A DNA stretch of 64,000 nt, taken from assembly GCF_021295345.1 (NCBI RefSeq), contig NZ_JAIMJB010000008.1, positions 124,001 through 188,000 on the forward strand. The letters are read 5' to 3'. This stretch comes from Motilimonas eburnea. Lineage in GTDB: Bacteria > Pseudomonadota > Gammaproteobacteria > Enterobacterales > CBDFNC01. This document shows, in pieces, positions 25,691 through 35,247 of the stretch (positions are counted from its first letter, which is position 1; each line of letters opens with the position of its first letter). The notes under the pieces are model-generated. The model was not told where the DNA came from. It searched no databases and worked only from the letters and a program-made list of their open reading frames with translations. The translations under genes were made by a program, and so were the position numbers.

Positions 25691-28600
25691 ATGCTAGACA
25701 CCAACAAAGGGGTCATTGCTTGGTTTACCCGTAACAGTGTCGCAGCCAATCTGTTAATGATCATGATTGTCGTCGGTGGTTTGCTCACAGCGGGCACGAT
25801 ACGTAAGCAGTTCTTTCCGCAAATCGAAGTGAATTGGATCAAGTTCACCGCTGCCTTACCCGGTGCCGCGCCACAAGAAGTGGAAGAAGGCATCATCACC
25901 AAATTTGAAGATGCCATCGAGCAAGTGCAGGGTTTAGAGCGCGTTATCGCCTATGCCAACTTGGGTTATGCCACCACTTATATCAAGGTCAATGACGACT
26001 ATGATGCCAGCTTAGTGTTGGACGAAGTGAAGGCGGCGTTTGATAGCGTGTCTAACTTTCCAACGGAGATGGAAGGCCAGCAAATTGAGCGCATTAAGAT
26101 GCGCCAAGATGTCATGTATATCAGTTTGTTTGGCGATCTTTCCCCGCGTGAGTTGAAGCACACAGGTAAGCTGATTTTTGATGAAATCCGCCAACTGCCG
26201 GGCGTGAGCATTACCGAGTTTTATGGTGGCTTGGAGGATGAAATCTCCATTGCCTTGAGTAAGGACAAACTCAGAGAATACGGCTTAAGTTTCAATCAAG
26301 TGGCCAATGCGGTGCGTAGTCATTCCGGCAATATGTCGGCGGGTGGCATTCGTGCGCAAAATGGTTACATTAATTTACGTGTTGCCAATCAAGCCTATAG
26401 CGCGGCTGATTTTGGCAATATTCCCTTGCTGACTCACCGTGATGGCTCAGTGCTGACTTTAGGTGATGTAGCTGACATCACCGATGGCCTAGCCCAAGGC
26501 CTACATTATTCGCGTTTTAACGGCCATAACTCGGTCACCTTTTACGTGGGCGCCGCCGAAGATCAAAGCCTGACCGTGGTGGCCGATACGGTTAAACGTT
26601 ATATCGAAACCAAGCAAACTCAGTTACCTAAGGGCCTTGAGCTAGCGCCTTGGGTGGACATGACCTACTACCTTGAGGGCCGGTTAGAGCTCATGCTCGA
26701 CAGCATGAAAAGTGGTGCTGTGCTGGTGTTCTTGATGTTGGCGTTATTCCTGCGGGTGCGCTTAGCATTTTGGGTGATGATGGGGTTACCGGTTTGTTTC
26801 TTGGGCACCTTATTCTTAATGCCCTTGAGCATGATAGACGTCACCATTAACGTGGTGAGCTTGTTTGCCTTTATCTTGGTATTGGGTGTGGTGGTAGATG
26901 ATGCCATCGTGATGGGCGAAAGTGCCCACAGTGAAACCCAGCGTCATGGTCATCATATTGACGCCGTGATCAGCGGGGTAAAACGTGTGGCCATGCCCGC
27001 GACCTTTGGCGTGTTAACCACGATTGCGGCCTTCTTGCCTTTGGTGCTCGATGACGGCCCGACTGCCGCCTTTGGTCAAGCCATCGGCTATGTGGTGATC
27101 TTGTGTTTGCTGTTTTCCTTGGTGGAATCTAAGTTAATTTTGCCTGCCCATTTGGCCGCAATGAAACCGCCGAAGCAAGTGCGTCCCGGCTCGCGTAATC
27201 CCTTGGACTGGTTAAGGCTGTTGGTAAACTGGCTGCAAGCTAAGGTCAATCTGGGTCTAAATTGGCTGATAACCGATGTTTATCGCCCTTGTTTAACTCG
27301 TGCGGTCGGTTACCGCTATACCTTGATCATGCTGTTTATCAGCCTGATTTTAGTGTGTGCCGGTTTGTATCAAGGCGGCGTGGTGCGCTTTGTTGGCCAG
27401 CCGAAAATCCCCCATGATTTTCCAACTATCAGTTTGACCATGAACGCCGATGCCTCGGAGCAAGCCACCTTAGACATGGCGCTAAAAATCGAGCAAGCTT
27501 TGAAGCAGGTGGACCAAGACCTTGAAGCCGAGTTTGGCCAAGTGATGATCTCTGACATGCAGGTAGACTTACGTGGCCGCACACAAGCCGAGATTTTAGT
27601 GCGCTTGGTTGAGCCAGAGCTAAGACCCATGAACACCTTTGCCTTGGCTGAGCGCTGGCATCAAGCCATCCCGCCCTTGCCGGGGATGAAATCACTCACC
27701 ATAGAAGACAACTTATTTGGTAATGAGCGCGATGATGGTGATATCAGCTTTCGTTTACAAGGCACAGATCAGCAACAAATGGATGCGGTGGTGGCCAAGC
27801 TAAAGCAGCATTTAAACAGCTTAGCTGGGGTTAACAATGTAAACGACAGTAGCCAAAGCCACAGTCAGGAAGTGCTGTTTACCCTTAAACCGCAAGCTCA
27901 TAGCCTAGGCTTAAGCTTGGCGAATATTGCCATTCAGGTGAATCAAAGCTTTTATGGCTTAGAGCTGCAAAGAGTGATCCGCGGGGGGGATGAGGTACGT
28001 GTTATGTTGCGCTACCCTGAACAGCAGCGTAATAGCATCAGCCATGTTAACAAGGTCTTGATCCAAACCGCTCAAGGGGTGCAAGTGCCCTTGTCTGAGG
28101 TGGCGCAGGTTAGCTTTGTTGATGGCTTAAGCCAAATTCGTCGTGAGAATGGCCGCCAAACCGTCAGCGTGTGGGCGTCAATTGATGCCAGCCAAGCCGA
28201 ACCGTTTAAACTGGCGCAAGATGTACGCGATAACTTCCTGCCACAATTATTGTTGCAATACCCTAGGGTGAGCACCGAAGTCGCGGGCAGCATAGCTCAG
28301 CAAATTGAGAATACCAATGAGCAGCTGCGTAACTTCGCCTTGTCTATGCTGTTGGTGTACGCTTTACTCGCTATCCCTTTAAAGTCTTACGCCCAGCCCT
28401 TGATGATAATGGCGGTGATCCCGTTTGGCATTATTGGCTCGGTGGCGGGCCATCAGCTTATGGGCATAGATTTAAGCTCGTTATCCTTGTTTGGCATTAT
28501 TGCCGCGGCGGGGGTAGTGGTGAATGACTCGCTGGTGATGGTGGATGATATAAACAAGAATCGCCATGTGGATCGGACATCGACACAACCATTGGCGGCC

Positions 28601-28885
28601 ATCGTCGTGGCCTCGGGCTGTCGTCGTTTTCGCGCGATTTTACTCACCTCGCTGACCACCTTTATCGGCTTAATGCCGATCATGATGGAAACCAGCATGC
28701 AGGCACAAATGGTGATCCCAATGGCGGTCAGTCTAGCCTACGGTGTACTCTTCTCAACCGTGGTGACCTTGTTCCTGATCCCTTGTTTGTATCTGTTTAT
28801 TGATGACATCAAACAGGTTGCGAGGCGTATTCGTGGTATTAAGCCAGAGCAAAATCAAGAAGATGGGTTGTTAGAGCGTCACTGA
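25691..28885 (+). CDS. RND efflux pump permease (AcrB family)
   Basis: A 1064-residue inner-membrane antiporter of normal length for the family. It has the twelve-helix pattern in two halves, including VLGVVVDDAIVMGE with the paired Asp residues of transmembrane helix 4 and FGIIAAAGVVVNDSLVMVDD in the second half. It drives export of drugs, metals or lipophilic compounds using the proton gradient. It is cotranscribed with the adaptor. No outer-membrane factor gene lies in the window, so it probably uses a shared TolC. The substrate cannot be told. Confidence 0.93.
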   Translation: MLDTNKGVIAWFTRNSVAANLLMIMIVVGGLLTAGTIRKQFFPQIEVNWIKFTAALPGAAPQEVEEGIITKFEDAIEQVQGLERVIAYANLGYATTYIKVNDDYDASLVLDEVKAAFDSVSNFPTEMEGQQIERIKMRQDVMYISLFGDLSPRELKHTGKLIFDEIRQLPGVSITEFYGGLEDEISIALSKDKLREYGLSFNQVANAVRSHSGNMSAGGIRAQNGYINLRVANQAYSAADFGNIPLLTHRDGSVLTLGDVADITDGLAQGLHYSRFNGHNSVTFYVGAAEDQSLTVVADTVKRYIETKQTQLPKGLELAPWVDMTYYLEGRLELMLDSMKSGAVLVFLMLALFLRVRLAFWVMMGLPVCFLGTLFLMPLSMIDVTINVVSLFAFILVLGVVVDDAIVMGESAHSETQRHGHHIDAVISGVKRVAMPATFGVLTTIAAFLPLVLDDGPTAAFGQAIGYVVILCLLFSLVESKLILPAHLAAMKPPKQVRPGSRNPLDWLRLLVNWLQAKVNLGLNWLITDVYRPCLTRAVGYRYTLIMLFISLILVCAGLYQGGVVRFVGQPKIPHDFPTISLTMNADASEQATLDMALKIEQALKQVDQDLEAEFGQVMISDMQVDLRGRTQAEILVRLVEPELRPMNTFALAERWHQAIPPLPGMKSLTIEDNLFGNERDDGDISFRLQGTDQQQMDAVVAKLKQHLNSLAGVNNVNDSSQSHSQEVLFTLKPQAHSLGLSLANIAIQVNQSFYGLELQRVIRGGDEVRVMLRYPEQQRNSISHVNKVLIQTAQGVQVPLSEVAQVSFVDGLSQIRRENGRQTVSVWASIDASQAEPFKLAQDVRDNFLPQLLLQYPRVSTEVAGSIAQQIENTNEQLRNFALSMLLVYALLAIPLKSYAQPLMIMAVIPFGIIGSVAGHQLMGIDLSSLSLFGIIAAAGVVVNDSLVMVDDINKNRHVDRTSTQPLAAIVVASGCRRFRAILLTSLTTFIGLMPIMMETSMQAQMVIPMAVSLAYGVLFSTVVTLFLIPCLYLFIDDIKQVARRIRGIKPEQNQEDGLLERH

Positions 28886-28942
28886 ATCTAATTCTGTAGA
28901 TACACTGTTCAAGCTAAAGTTTTTTCTGAAATTGAATTTTTT

Positions 28943-29086
28943 CTAATTATGAGTTGGAGTATCCCCTAATGTCGGAGTCTTACTACTGGTGTCATCTTTA
29001 GCAGCGCTTTCAGTGCCACATGCGGTCAGACCCAAAGAAAGTGAGAGCGCAATAGACACTAGTTTTTTATTTTCATAGTTTATCAT
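28943..29086 (-). CDS. Small lipoprotein
   Basis: A 47-residue protein with a lipobox (LGLTACG) after a short hydrophobic stretch, then a polar tail ending TPTHN. It is too short for automatic prediction but reads cleanly on the minus strand. The ribosome binding site is weak. It may be an envelope-stress or lysis-type lipoprotein; nothing identifies a role. Confidence 0.45.
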   Translation of the reverse strand: MINYENKKLVSIALSLSLGLTACGTESAAKDDTSSKTPTLGDTPTHN

Positions 29087-29152
29087 CCAAAAAGCCCGAT
29101 TTCAGATAATAAGTGCGACATTCATGGAAAGGCGTAGAAGAATGAGTGCAAA

Positions 29153-29845
29153 CTAACGCTTGCTGCAGTTGTCCGGGTCAGCAGCAAAGTAATAAGCTTT
29201 GGTCTGCTGGTAAGCCTGTTGGTAAGCCGCCTGCTCTGAGCTGGCCTGTTTGATGGCCTTTTCATTTACTGAGAGCAGAATAAACAGGCCGGAGAAGCGT
29301 TTGTCCTCTTTTACCTCATAGTCTGAGCTGCGGCGGTAAAAGGTTGGCTCAGTGATCACCCAGTGGCGACCTTTTTCGGTTTTAAAATCAAATCGCTCTT
29401 TCAGCATGCCTATGGTCTGGGTAGCGTATTGGTAATCGGATTTGCGAGGCGTTAAATAGTGCCAGCTGTAGGTATAGCGCTGGTCATTGATGAAGGGCAC
29501 CTGTTCTTTCTTGTAAAAGGAGTCGTTTTTAACCGCCGTCGCGGCTATGTTTTCTTTGGCCGGCTGCTCATTCAGGTAACGATATTGGCGGGCTGCGGCT
29601 TCTCCGGCGGTTTTTCTCAGCGCCTGTTGAAACAGGCGGTCGTGTTGTAGATAGTCAGAAAAGCCCTCGCCGTTCTCCCATTTTCGAATACAGACAAAGT
29701 AGTTTTTATAAGGGAACTGGTCGAGACTAAATACCTGAGTGCTATTTATCGTCACCTTTTTATACGCATTCATGGTGGCGGGTATGGCCTTGTTCGCAAA
29801 CAACAAGGTACTCAGGCTTAGCGCCAGCATCAGTGGTTTATTCAT
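29153..29845 (-). CDS. Exported hypothetical protein
   Basis: A 230-residue protein with a signal peptide (NKPLMLALSLSTLLFANKAIPA) and a basic, tyrosine-rich mature part. GGGAG upstream selects ATG 29845 over one 24 bp further out. It has a helical, Gln-rich C-terminus ending in a single cysteine segment (DPDNCSKR). No family is recognised. The 29870-30199 stretch upstream holds no gene and only AT-rich DNA. Confidence 0.5.
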   Translation of the reverse strand: MNKPLMLALSLSTLLFANKAIPATMNAYKKVTINSTQVFSLDQFPYKNYFVCIRKWENGEGFSDYLQHDRLFQQALRKTAGEAAARQYRYLNEQPAKENIAATAVKNDSFYKKEQVPFINDQRYTYSWHYLTPRKSDYQYATQTIGMLKERFDFKTEKGRHWVITEPTFYRRSSDYEVKEDKRFSGLFILLSVNEKAIKQASSEQAAYQQAYQQTKAYYFAADPDNCSKR

Positions 29846-30199
29846 CAGAAACTCCCAGTGAAAAGGCATAAATTACCATAAAAAAAATATCAAACAGTGA
29901 TAAGTTAGACAGTTTCGGGGGGCTATTCTAGGAAAGATAAAAAGCTAGGGTAGGAATGTGGGTAGGCTTAACATCATAGCTAGTTTACGCGTATGCCACT
30001 GCGGTGGAATGTAATAACAATCGTCATCACATCACTGACTGGCGGCCTTGAAGGTTTGTTTCTTATCTATTTATCTGAGGAAATTAGGTATTATACCAAG
30101 CAGGTTAGAAAGTGTGACAAAAGTCATCGACGTCAACAAAAATAGCGTCTAAGATTTTCAGATTGTCGCCTAGGCCTTATACGCAAGCTGAGATTAGTT

Positions 30200-30673
30200 A
30201 TGAATAAAACGCTACTTGTTATCTTATTCCCTATCGCTCTCTCCTCTTGCGGAGGAAGTAAGGTTGAGATAGCTATTGACCCCTTTCAAATTCAATATCA
30301 AAGAGTTAGCAATTGGAAAGTGTTCTGTGATGTGCCCTATAAAATAACAAACTACACAGACAACAACCTTAAGTTTAAAGCTAACATCAAAACCGACAGC
30401 GGCGTTAGGTTAAATTCTAGACCGGAAACTTTCTCGATAAATCATAACTCTAATATGCAAGGTGTAATAACTAGCTCATTTAGGAGTTGGGATGATTGCA
30501 ATCTGCTCTACGAAAGTGCAAAAGAGTCTAGTTCATTCTTGATTGAACTTTATAATGGGTGCCCGTTCGAAGGTATGTCTGATAAAGAGTGTGCTGAGTC
30601 TATATCCATTGTTCAGAGTGATGTAGGTATACCAGTAGCCGAAGCTAAAAAGCGAGAAGTTCGCCCAAATTAA
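30200..30673 (+). CDS. Lipoprotein of unknown function
   Basis: A 157-residue protein with a lipobox (IALSSCGG, cysteine at residue 17) and a beta-rich mature domain with three further cysteines. It should sit on the outer membrane. There is no clear operon partner; a truncated lipoprotein and transposase remnants lie downstream. Its function is unknown. Confidence 0.55.
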   Translation: MNKTLLVILFPIALSSCGGSKVEIAIDPFQIQYQRVSNWKVFCDVPYKITNYTDNNLKFKANIKTDSGVRLNSRPETFSINHNSNMQGVITSSFRSWDDCNLLYESAKESSSFLIELYNGCPFEGMSDKECAESISIVQSDVGIPVAEAKKREVRPN

Positions 30674-30742
30674 AAACACTTTGAGTCTGTCCAGACTGGG
30701 CTGGATAAACATATTTATTTAGCTATCATCAATGGACGAATT

Positions 30743-30871
30743 ATGAAGCCGATTACCACATTAAGCCTTGCCGTATTATTCGGTGCCAGTCTAGTGGCTT
30801 GCTCAGAGCAAACCACACCAGCCGAAAGTAAACGCCCCATGATCCCACGGGCTGATGTTGCTAATGTTTGA
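30743..30871 (+). pseudogene. N-terminal remnant of a lipoprotein gene
   Basis: A 42-residue reading frame with a signal peptide and lipobox (GASLVACSE) that stops as the IS66-like remnant begins. The short length and the stop exactly at the junction suggest that the 3' part was lost on insertion or deletion. It could equally be a short lipoprotein. Its original function is unknown. Confidence 0.45.
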
Positions 30872-31123
30872 AGTTCCAAGGCAGAAGTAAATCGATATCT
30901 GACTCCGCTTTTGCCAGCTCTTTTATGCACTTGACCATATAGTCGTAGAGGATGAGACCGTTGGCTTTCGCGGTTTCAACGATGCTGTGCTCGCTTCAGC
31001 TCCGTTAGGGTTGGTCGAGAAGAGCCAGTTCTTTCTCCCAATGACCAGCGATTTTATTGCGCGTTCAGCGCGGTTGTTGTCTATCGATATATGGCCGTCA
31101 TCGATATAGCGGATGACGGCCAT
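30866..31123 (-). mobile_element. IS66-family transposase remnant (frameshifted)
   Basis: The minus strand encodes the C-terminal part of an IS66 TnpC transposase: [20 protein letters not shown], then IGRKNWLF. The frame then shifts near 30985 and continues as [13 protein letters not shown] and LLPWNF in another frame. The catalytic core is missing, so it is a dead fragment. The remnant abuts a piece of a second transposase. Confidence 0.75.
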
Positions 31124-31548
31124 TGGCCGAGCGTGTATTTTATCGCCTTACCCAGCGGGCTAGACTCTATCACTTGTTGAGTTGCCCAGTGCTACGCATT
31201 CTCACTGACAGAGGAACCGAATATTGCGGTAAAGTTGAACATCACGATTATCAGCTATATTTGGCAATTAACGATATCGATCATACAAAAACGAAGGCAA
31301 TGTCACCACAGACCAATGGCATCTGTGAGCGCTTTCATAAGACGATATTGCAAGAGTTCTATCAGGTTACATTCCGTAAGAAACTGTATGGCTCACTCGA
31401 AGAGCTGCAAAAGGATCTGGACGAGTGGATGAATTATTACAATAATGAACGCACACATCAGGGCAAAGTATGTTGTGGCAGAACGCCACTAGAAACATTA
31501 CTTGATGGTAAAAAGATTTGGGCAGAAAAGAATTTGGCTCAAATCTAA
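31123..31548 (+). mobile_element. IS3/IS481-type transposase C-terminal fragment
   Basis: The protein end carries the integrase-core pattern ILTDRGTEYCG (second catalytic Asp), SPQTNGICERFH (catalytic Glu) and the tail WMNYYNNERTHQGK with CGRTPLETL. The N-terminal third, including the first catalytic Asp, is missing. It meets the IS66-like remnant at about 31123, so the pair records nested insertion and deletion beside the RiPP locus. Confidence 0.78.
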
Positions 31549-31639
31549 GCTGACAACGGCACCATTAAAAATGGGTAACTGTCAGATCAAGTCTGAGCTA
31601 GTACAGTTTAGCAGTGTTAGTTTTTATCCATTCGGTGCT

Positions 31640-33730
31640 CTAGTATAGCTCTTCAGCTTTATTCGATACCTCTTGAAGTTCACCACTTTCCAGGCGAATA
31701 ACCCGGTCGGCAGAACGGATCGTTTCCGGTCGGTGAGCAATAATCACACGGGTGATATTTAGACTCTTCAAAACCTCATTCACTCGCTGTTCGGAATTAA
31801 TATCTAAATGTGAAGTGGCTTCATCAAGGAACAATATTCTGGGCTGTTGGTACAGAGCTCTGGCGAGTAAAAGTCGCTGTTTTTGACCACCTGATAGTGC
31901 TGCTCCCATATCCCCTATCATAGAATTATATTGCATTGGCATTGCCTGAATATCTTTATGCAATGCAGCCATCTTGGCACAATGGATGACACGCTGGATA
32001 TCAAGGCCGGGATCGAACTGGGCAATATTCTCAGCGATTGAGCCAGATAAAAGCTCATCATCTTGCATAACTGCGGCTATTTGCTGCCTGTACTGTCTCT
32101 GTCCCAGCTGATTGGCTGGCAGGCCATCCAGTAATACTTTTCCTTCTGAAGGCTGATAAAGTCCAAGCATTATTTTCATAAGGGAGGTTTTGCCTCCACC
32201 AGAGGGGCCTACAATTGCGACAGACTCTCCCGCACGGATTTTAAGGTCGATATTTTGAAACAGCCATGGCTCACCGGTGGCATAACGAAAACTCACCTGA
32301 GAAAGCGCCAGCTTTCCCTGAAGAGTATGTGATGACACCGCTTCCAGATGTTTCTCTTGCTCTGTCATTGCAATGTCAGCTAATCGCTCCAGGTGCAGAC
32401 CCAGCATTTTAAACTCTATCAGCTTGTCGACTAATGAAGAGAAACGTTGAGTAAGCTGTCCCTTATATGACAGAAAGGCCATTAGCATTCCAACCGAAAA
32501 TGTCTGTGTGGTGTCAGTTGCCATGATAAGCTGTGCGCCGAGATAGACCACTAAAATGTTTTCTACTCCAAACAACAGAGAATTAGCAATACGATAACCA
32601 ATGTTTAGGCGTTCAATACGTACTCCCAGGTTCAGGGCCTCCATATAGTGATTTTGCCACAAAGCCTGACGCGACGTTTCTATCCCGAAAAGCTTGATCG
32701 TTTGAACGCCACGCACGCTTTCCATAAAGTTTGATTGCTCTTTTGCACCCGCAACTATCACTTCTTCTGATAAGGCCCTGAGTGGGCGATACCAGCAAAG
32801 ACGGATCACCAAATATAGCCCCATTGCTATGCAAACCACCGAAGCAAGCGTTGGGCTGTATATGAAAATCATACATAATGTAGTGATGGCCATCATCCCA
32901 TCTATGATAGCTTCAACCATTGCATTGGTTATCATCCGCTTTACGTGTTGTAATGACCCAAAGCGGGATACCACGTCGCCAATGTGCCGTTTAGCAAAAT
33001 AATCCAGAGGCAGCCGGAGCATGTGATGAAATAAGTTAAATGCCAGTTGTTGATTAAGGCTGGCGCCCAAATGCACCACCACATAACCACGAAAAGCCGT
33101 TGTCGCCACATTGAAAAGAAGCAGCATAGAAAAGCCAAGTGCTAATACAGTCAACAGGCTTTGGTCATAACCTACTACGACTTCATCTAGCACCAGCTGC
33201 ATGTAGTACGGCATAGCCAATGCAAAAATTTGTAAGATCATAGATAACAGAAGTAACTGAATTAATATTGGCTTAAGCCCGGTTACCCTTGACATAAACT
33301 GGGACAGTTTCATCTGCTTCCGTACATCTTTTTTCTCGAACCCTGGCGCAGGTGTAAGCTCAAGTGCAATACCAGTAAAGTGGTTGCTGGCTTCTTCCAG
33401 AGTGAGCACACGCCTTCCCATTGCCGGATCCTGAATAACAATTTTGCTGCGTGAAACAGACTCCAGAACGACAAAGTGATTCATGTCCCAATGCAAAATG
33501 CATGGCCGTTTTAATTGTTTTAATTGGTCTAGCTCAAGTTTCAATGCCCGGCCGGATAGCTTCAGAGCATCTGCAATCCCCATCAGCTGCTGCATATGCA
33601 TGCCTTTTAAGGTTTGCGGGTGTTGCTGTCTTAAACTAATCAGATCACTCTTATAACCGTAGTGATCTGCCACCATCGCGAGACAAGCCAGGCCACACTC
33701 TGCGGCTTCGGATTGTAGAATCGTTTTCAA
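31640..33730 (-). CDS. Peptidase-containing ABC exporter (C39 type)
   Basis: A 696-residue transporter with three parts: an N-terminal C39 peptidase with catalytic Cys12, His85 and Asp101; a six-helix membrane domain; and an ATPase with Walker A (GPSGGGKTS), signature LSGGQ, Walker B (ILFLDEATS) and a switch His. Such exporters cut double-glycine leaders and export the product (CvaB type). It is the last gene of the minus-strand locus that holds a double-glycine precursor. The start is a TTG with AGGAAG upstream. Confidence 0.92.
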   Translation of the reverse strand: MKTILQSEAAECGLACLAMVADHYGYKSDLISLRQQHPQTLKGMHMQQLMGIADALKLSGRALKLELDQLKQLKRPCILHWDMNHFVVLESVSRSKIVIQDPAMGRRVLTLEEASNHFTGIALELTPAPGFEKKDVRKQMKLSQFMSRVTGLKPILIQLLLLSMILQIFALAMPYYMQLVLDEVVVGYDQSLLTVLALGFSMLLLFNVATTAFRGYVVVHLGASLNQQLAFNLFHHMLRLPLDYFAKRHIGDVVSRFGSLQHVKRMITNAMVEAIIDGMMAITTLCMIFIYSPTLASVVCIAMGLYLVIRLCWYRPLRALSEEVIVAGAKEQSNFMESVRGVQTIKLFGIETSRQALWQNHYMEALNLGVRIERLNIGYRIANSLLFGVENILVVYLGAQLIMATDTTQTFSVGMLMAFLSYKGQLTQRFSSLVDKLIEFKMLGLHLERLADIAMTEQEKHLEAVSSHTLQGKLALSQVSFRYATGEPWLFQNIDLKIRAGESVAIVGPSGGGKTSLMKIMLGLYQPSEGKVLLDGLPANQLGQRQYRQQIAAVMQDDELLSGSIAENIAQFDPGLDIQRVIHCAKMAALHKDIQAMPMQYNSMIGDMGAALSGGQKQRLLLARALYQQPRILFLDEATSHLDINSEQRVNEVLKSLNITRVIIAHRPETIRSADRVIRLESGELQEVSNKAEELY

Positions 33731-33811
33731 CTGGGTAATCTTCCTAATACGATTGGTATTGCTCCAATGCTTTGTTTTTTGATGCTATTTCAGCACTTTC
33801 TGCCTGCCCAG

Positions 33812-35056
33812 CTAAACTAATATGCCACGTAAACTAAGCAGTGGCTCAAACAGCCATTCAACCAGCGAGCGCTTATCAATAAGAATTTCAGCTTCCAGTA
33901 ACATCCCGGCCTGAAGAGGCATCACCTTTCCATAGGCCTGAATGCCTTGCTTGTTGAGTTTTGCTTTTACCCGGTATACTGGCTCTGTAAAACGTATTGG
34001 CAATGTGACTTCGTTGGGCAGTAAAATATTCTCTGATGTTTCAAATATGTTCGCATCAAGCATGCCAAACTTTTGATATGGAAAGGCTTCAAGTTTGATT
34101 TTTGTCTCTTGCCCTTCTTCAATAAAGCCAAATGCACGGGTTGGGATGAAAAGCTCAGCGTACAATTCAGCCCCTTCGGGTAACAGGCTTACCATATATT
34201 GCTGTGGTTTGAGTAGCTGCCCTTCCTTAACATCAAGTACTGTAACCCGCCCGGATTTTGACGCAGAAATGATCACCTCTTTCTGGCCAGTCAAAGCTGT
34301 TAGCCGTGCCCGAGCTTTGGATTCATTCAATTGTAATTTCTGAAGCTCGGTTTCCAGCTCAAGTGGTAATCGTTCAGTTGTAAGGTTGAGCTCTTGTCTC
34401 TCAAGCTCTAATCTTGTTTGATTCAAATGAAACTTCGAGATCTCTTGTTCCAGAGAGAGCAAAAGGTCCTGCTGGTTTTCAACCATCTGTTTATTTGCAA
34501 AGCCATCAGCATGCAAATTATCTAAACGATTTAATTGTTTTTTTGCTAGTTTAAGTCTTGATTGAGTTTGCTGAGCCTGTAATTGGTGAAGCTGGATTTG
34601 GGTGTTCAGGTTATTTATTCTTTTTTCGTATTCTTTTGCTCGCTTTTGATAAATAAGTAGTAGTTTATTTTGCTGTGCCTGAATGATAGCTAATTGCTGA
34701 TGAATTTCATTTCTTTGCAAATTATTTAGATCATCTCCGGAAGCTGTGCGGTGACGGTACTCTAGCTTAAACATTGGCTGGCCTGCCTCTAGGTGCTGTC
34801 CTTCTTTTACAAACATCTGGGAAACATATGCGCTACCTGGAGCAAAGATTTTGATGATCCCCTGGTTGGGGATTAGGTATCCGTTGACTTTCTGTTTTTT
34901 ATGATAGTTTGAGCTTGTAAGAAATGCTGTACTAGTAATTAGCATAACAACAAGCAAAAGAAAAAATACTTTGTAACTTAGAGGTTGAGCCAAATTGACG
35001 TCGCCCCAAAGTTTGTCATGCTGATTTTTACTGACTTCTTTTCTAAATAATGACAC
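33812..35056 (-). CDS. HlyD-family export adaptor (CvaA type)
   Basis: A 414-residue protein with one N-terminal membrane helix (about residues 26-48), a lipoyl-like half-barrel, a long coiled coil (Gln- and Leu-rich, about residues 95-245) and the returning beta domain. It links the C39 ABC exporter to an outer-membrane channel in type I secretion. It lies 81 bp upstream of the exporter gene. The start is a GTG. The channel is presumably a host TolC. Confidence 0.88.
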   Translation of the reverse strand: MSLFRKEVSKNQHDKLWGDVNLAQPLSYKVFFLLLVVMLITSTAFLTSSNYHKKQKVNGYLIPNQGIIKIFAPGSAYVSQMFVKEGQHLEAGQPMFKLEYRHRTASGDDLNNLQRNEIHQQLAIIQAQQNKLLLIYQKRAKEYEKRINNLNTQIQLHQLQAQQTQSRLKLAKKQLNRLDNLHADGFANKQMVENQQDLLLSLEQEISKFHLNQTRLELERQELNLTTERLPLELETELQKLQLNESKARARLTALTGQKEVIISASKSGRVTVLDVKEGQLLKPQQYMVSLLPEGAELYAELFIPTRAFGFIEEGQETKIKLEAFPYQKFGMLDANIFETSENILLPNEVTLPIRFTEPVYRVKAKLNKQGIQAYGKVMPLQAGMLLEAEILIDKRSLVEWLFEPLLSLRGILV

Positions 35057-35247
35057 AGGGTATACTACCTGAAAAAAGGTGTGACTTTAACTGTTTGATA
35101 AAGGTTTTAAATTGCCTCTTGATTATATCTTCATTTGATGTTTATCATTGCAAGAGTCCTTATTCTGTATTTTTCGTATTAACTGCATACTCGCCATCTG
35201 ATCTTACAAACCATATCCCATATCCTAGGCTCAAGGGGGTAAGGTTA

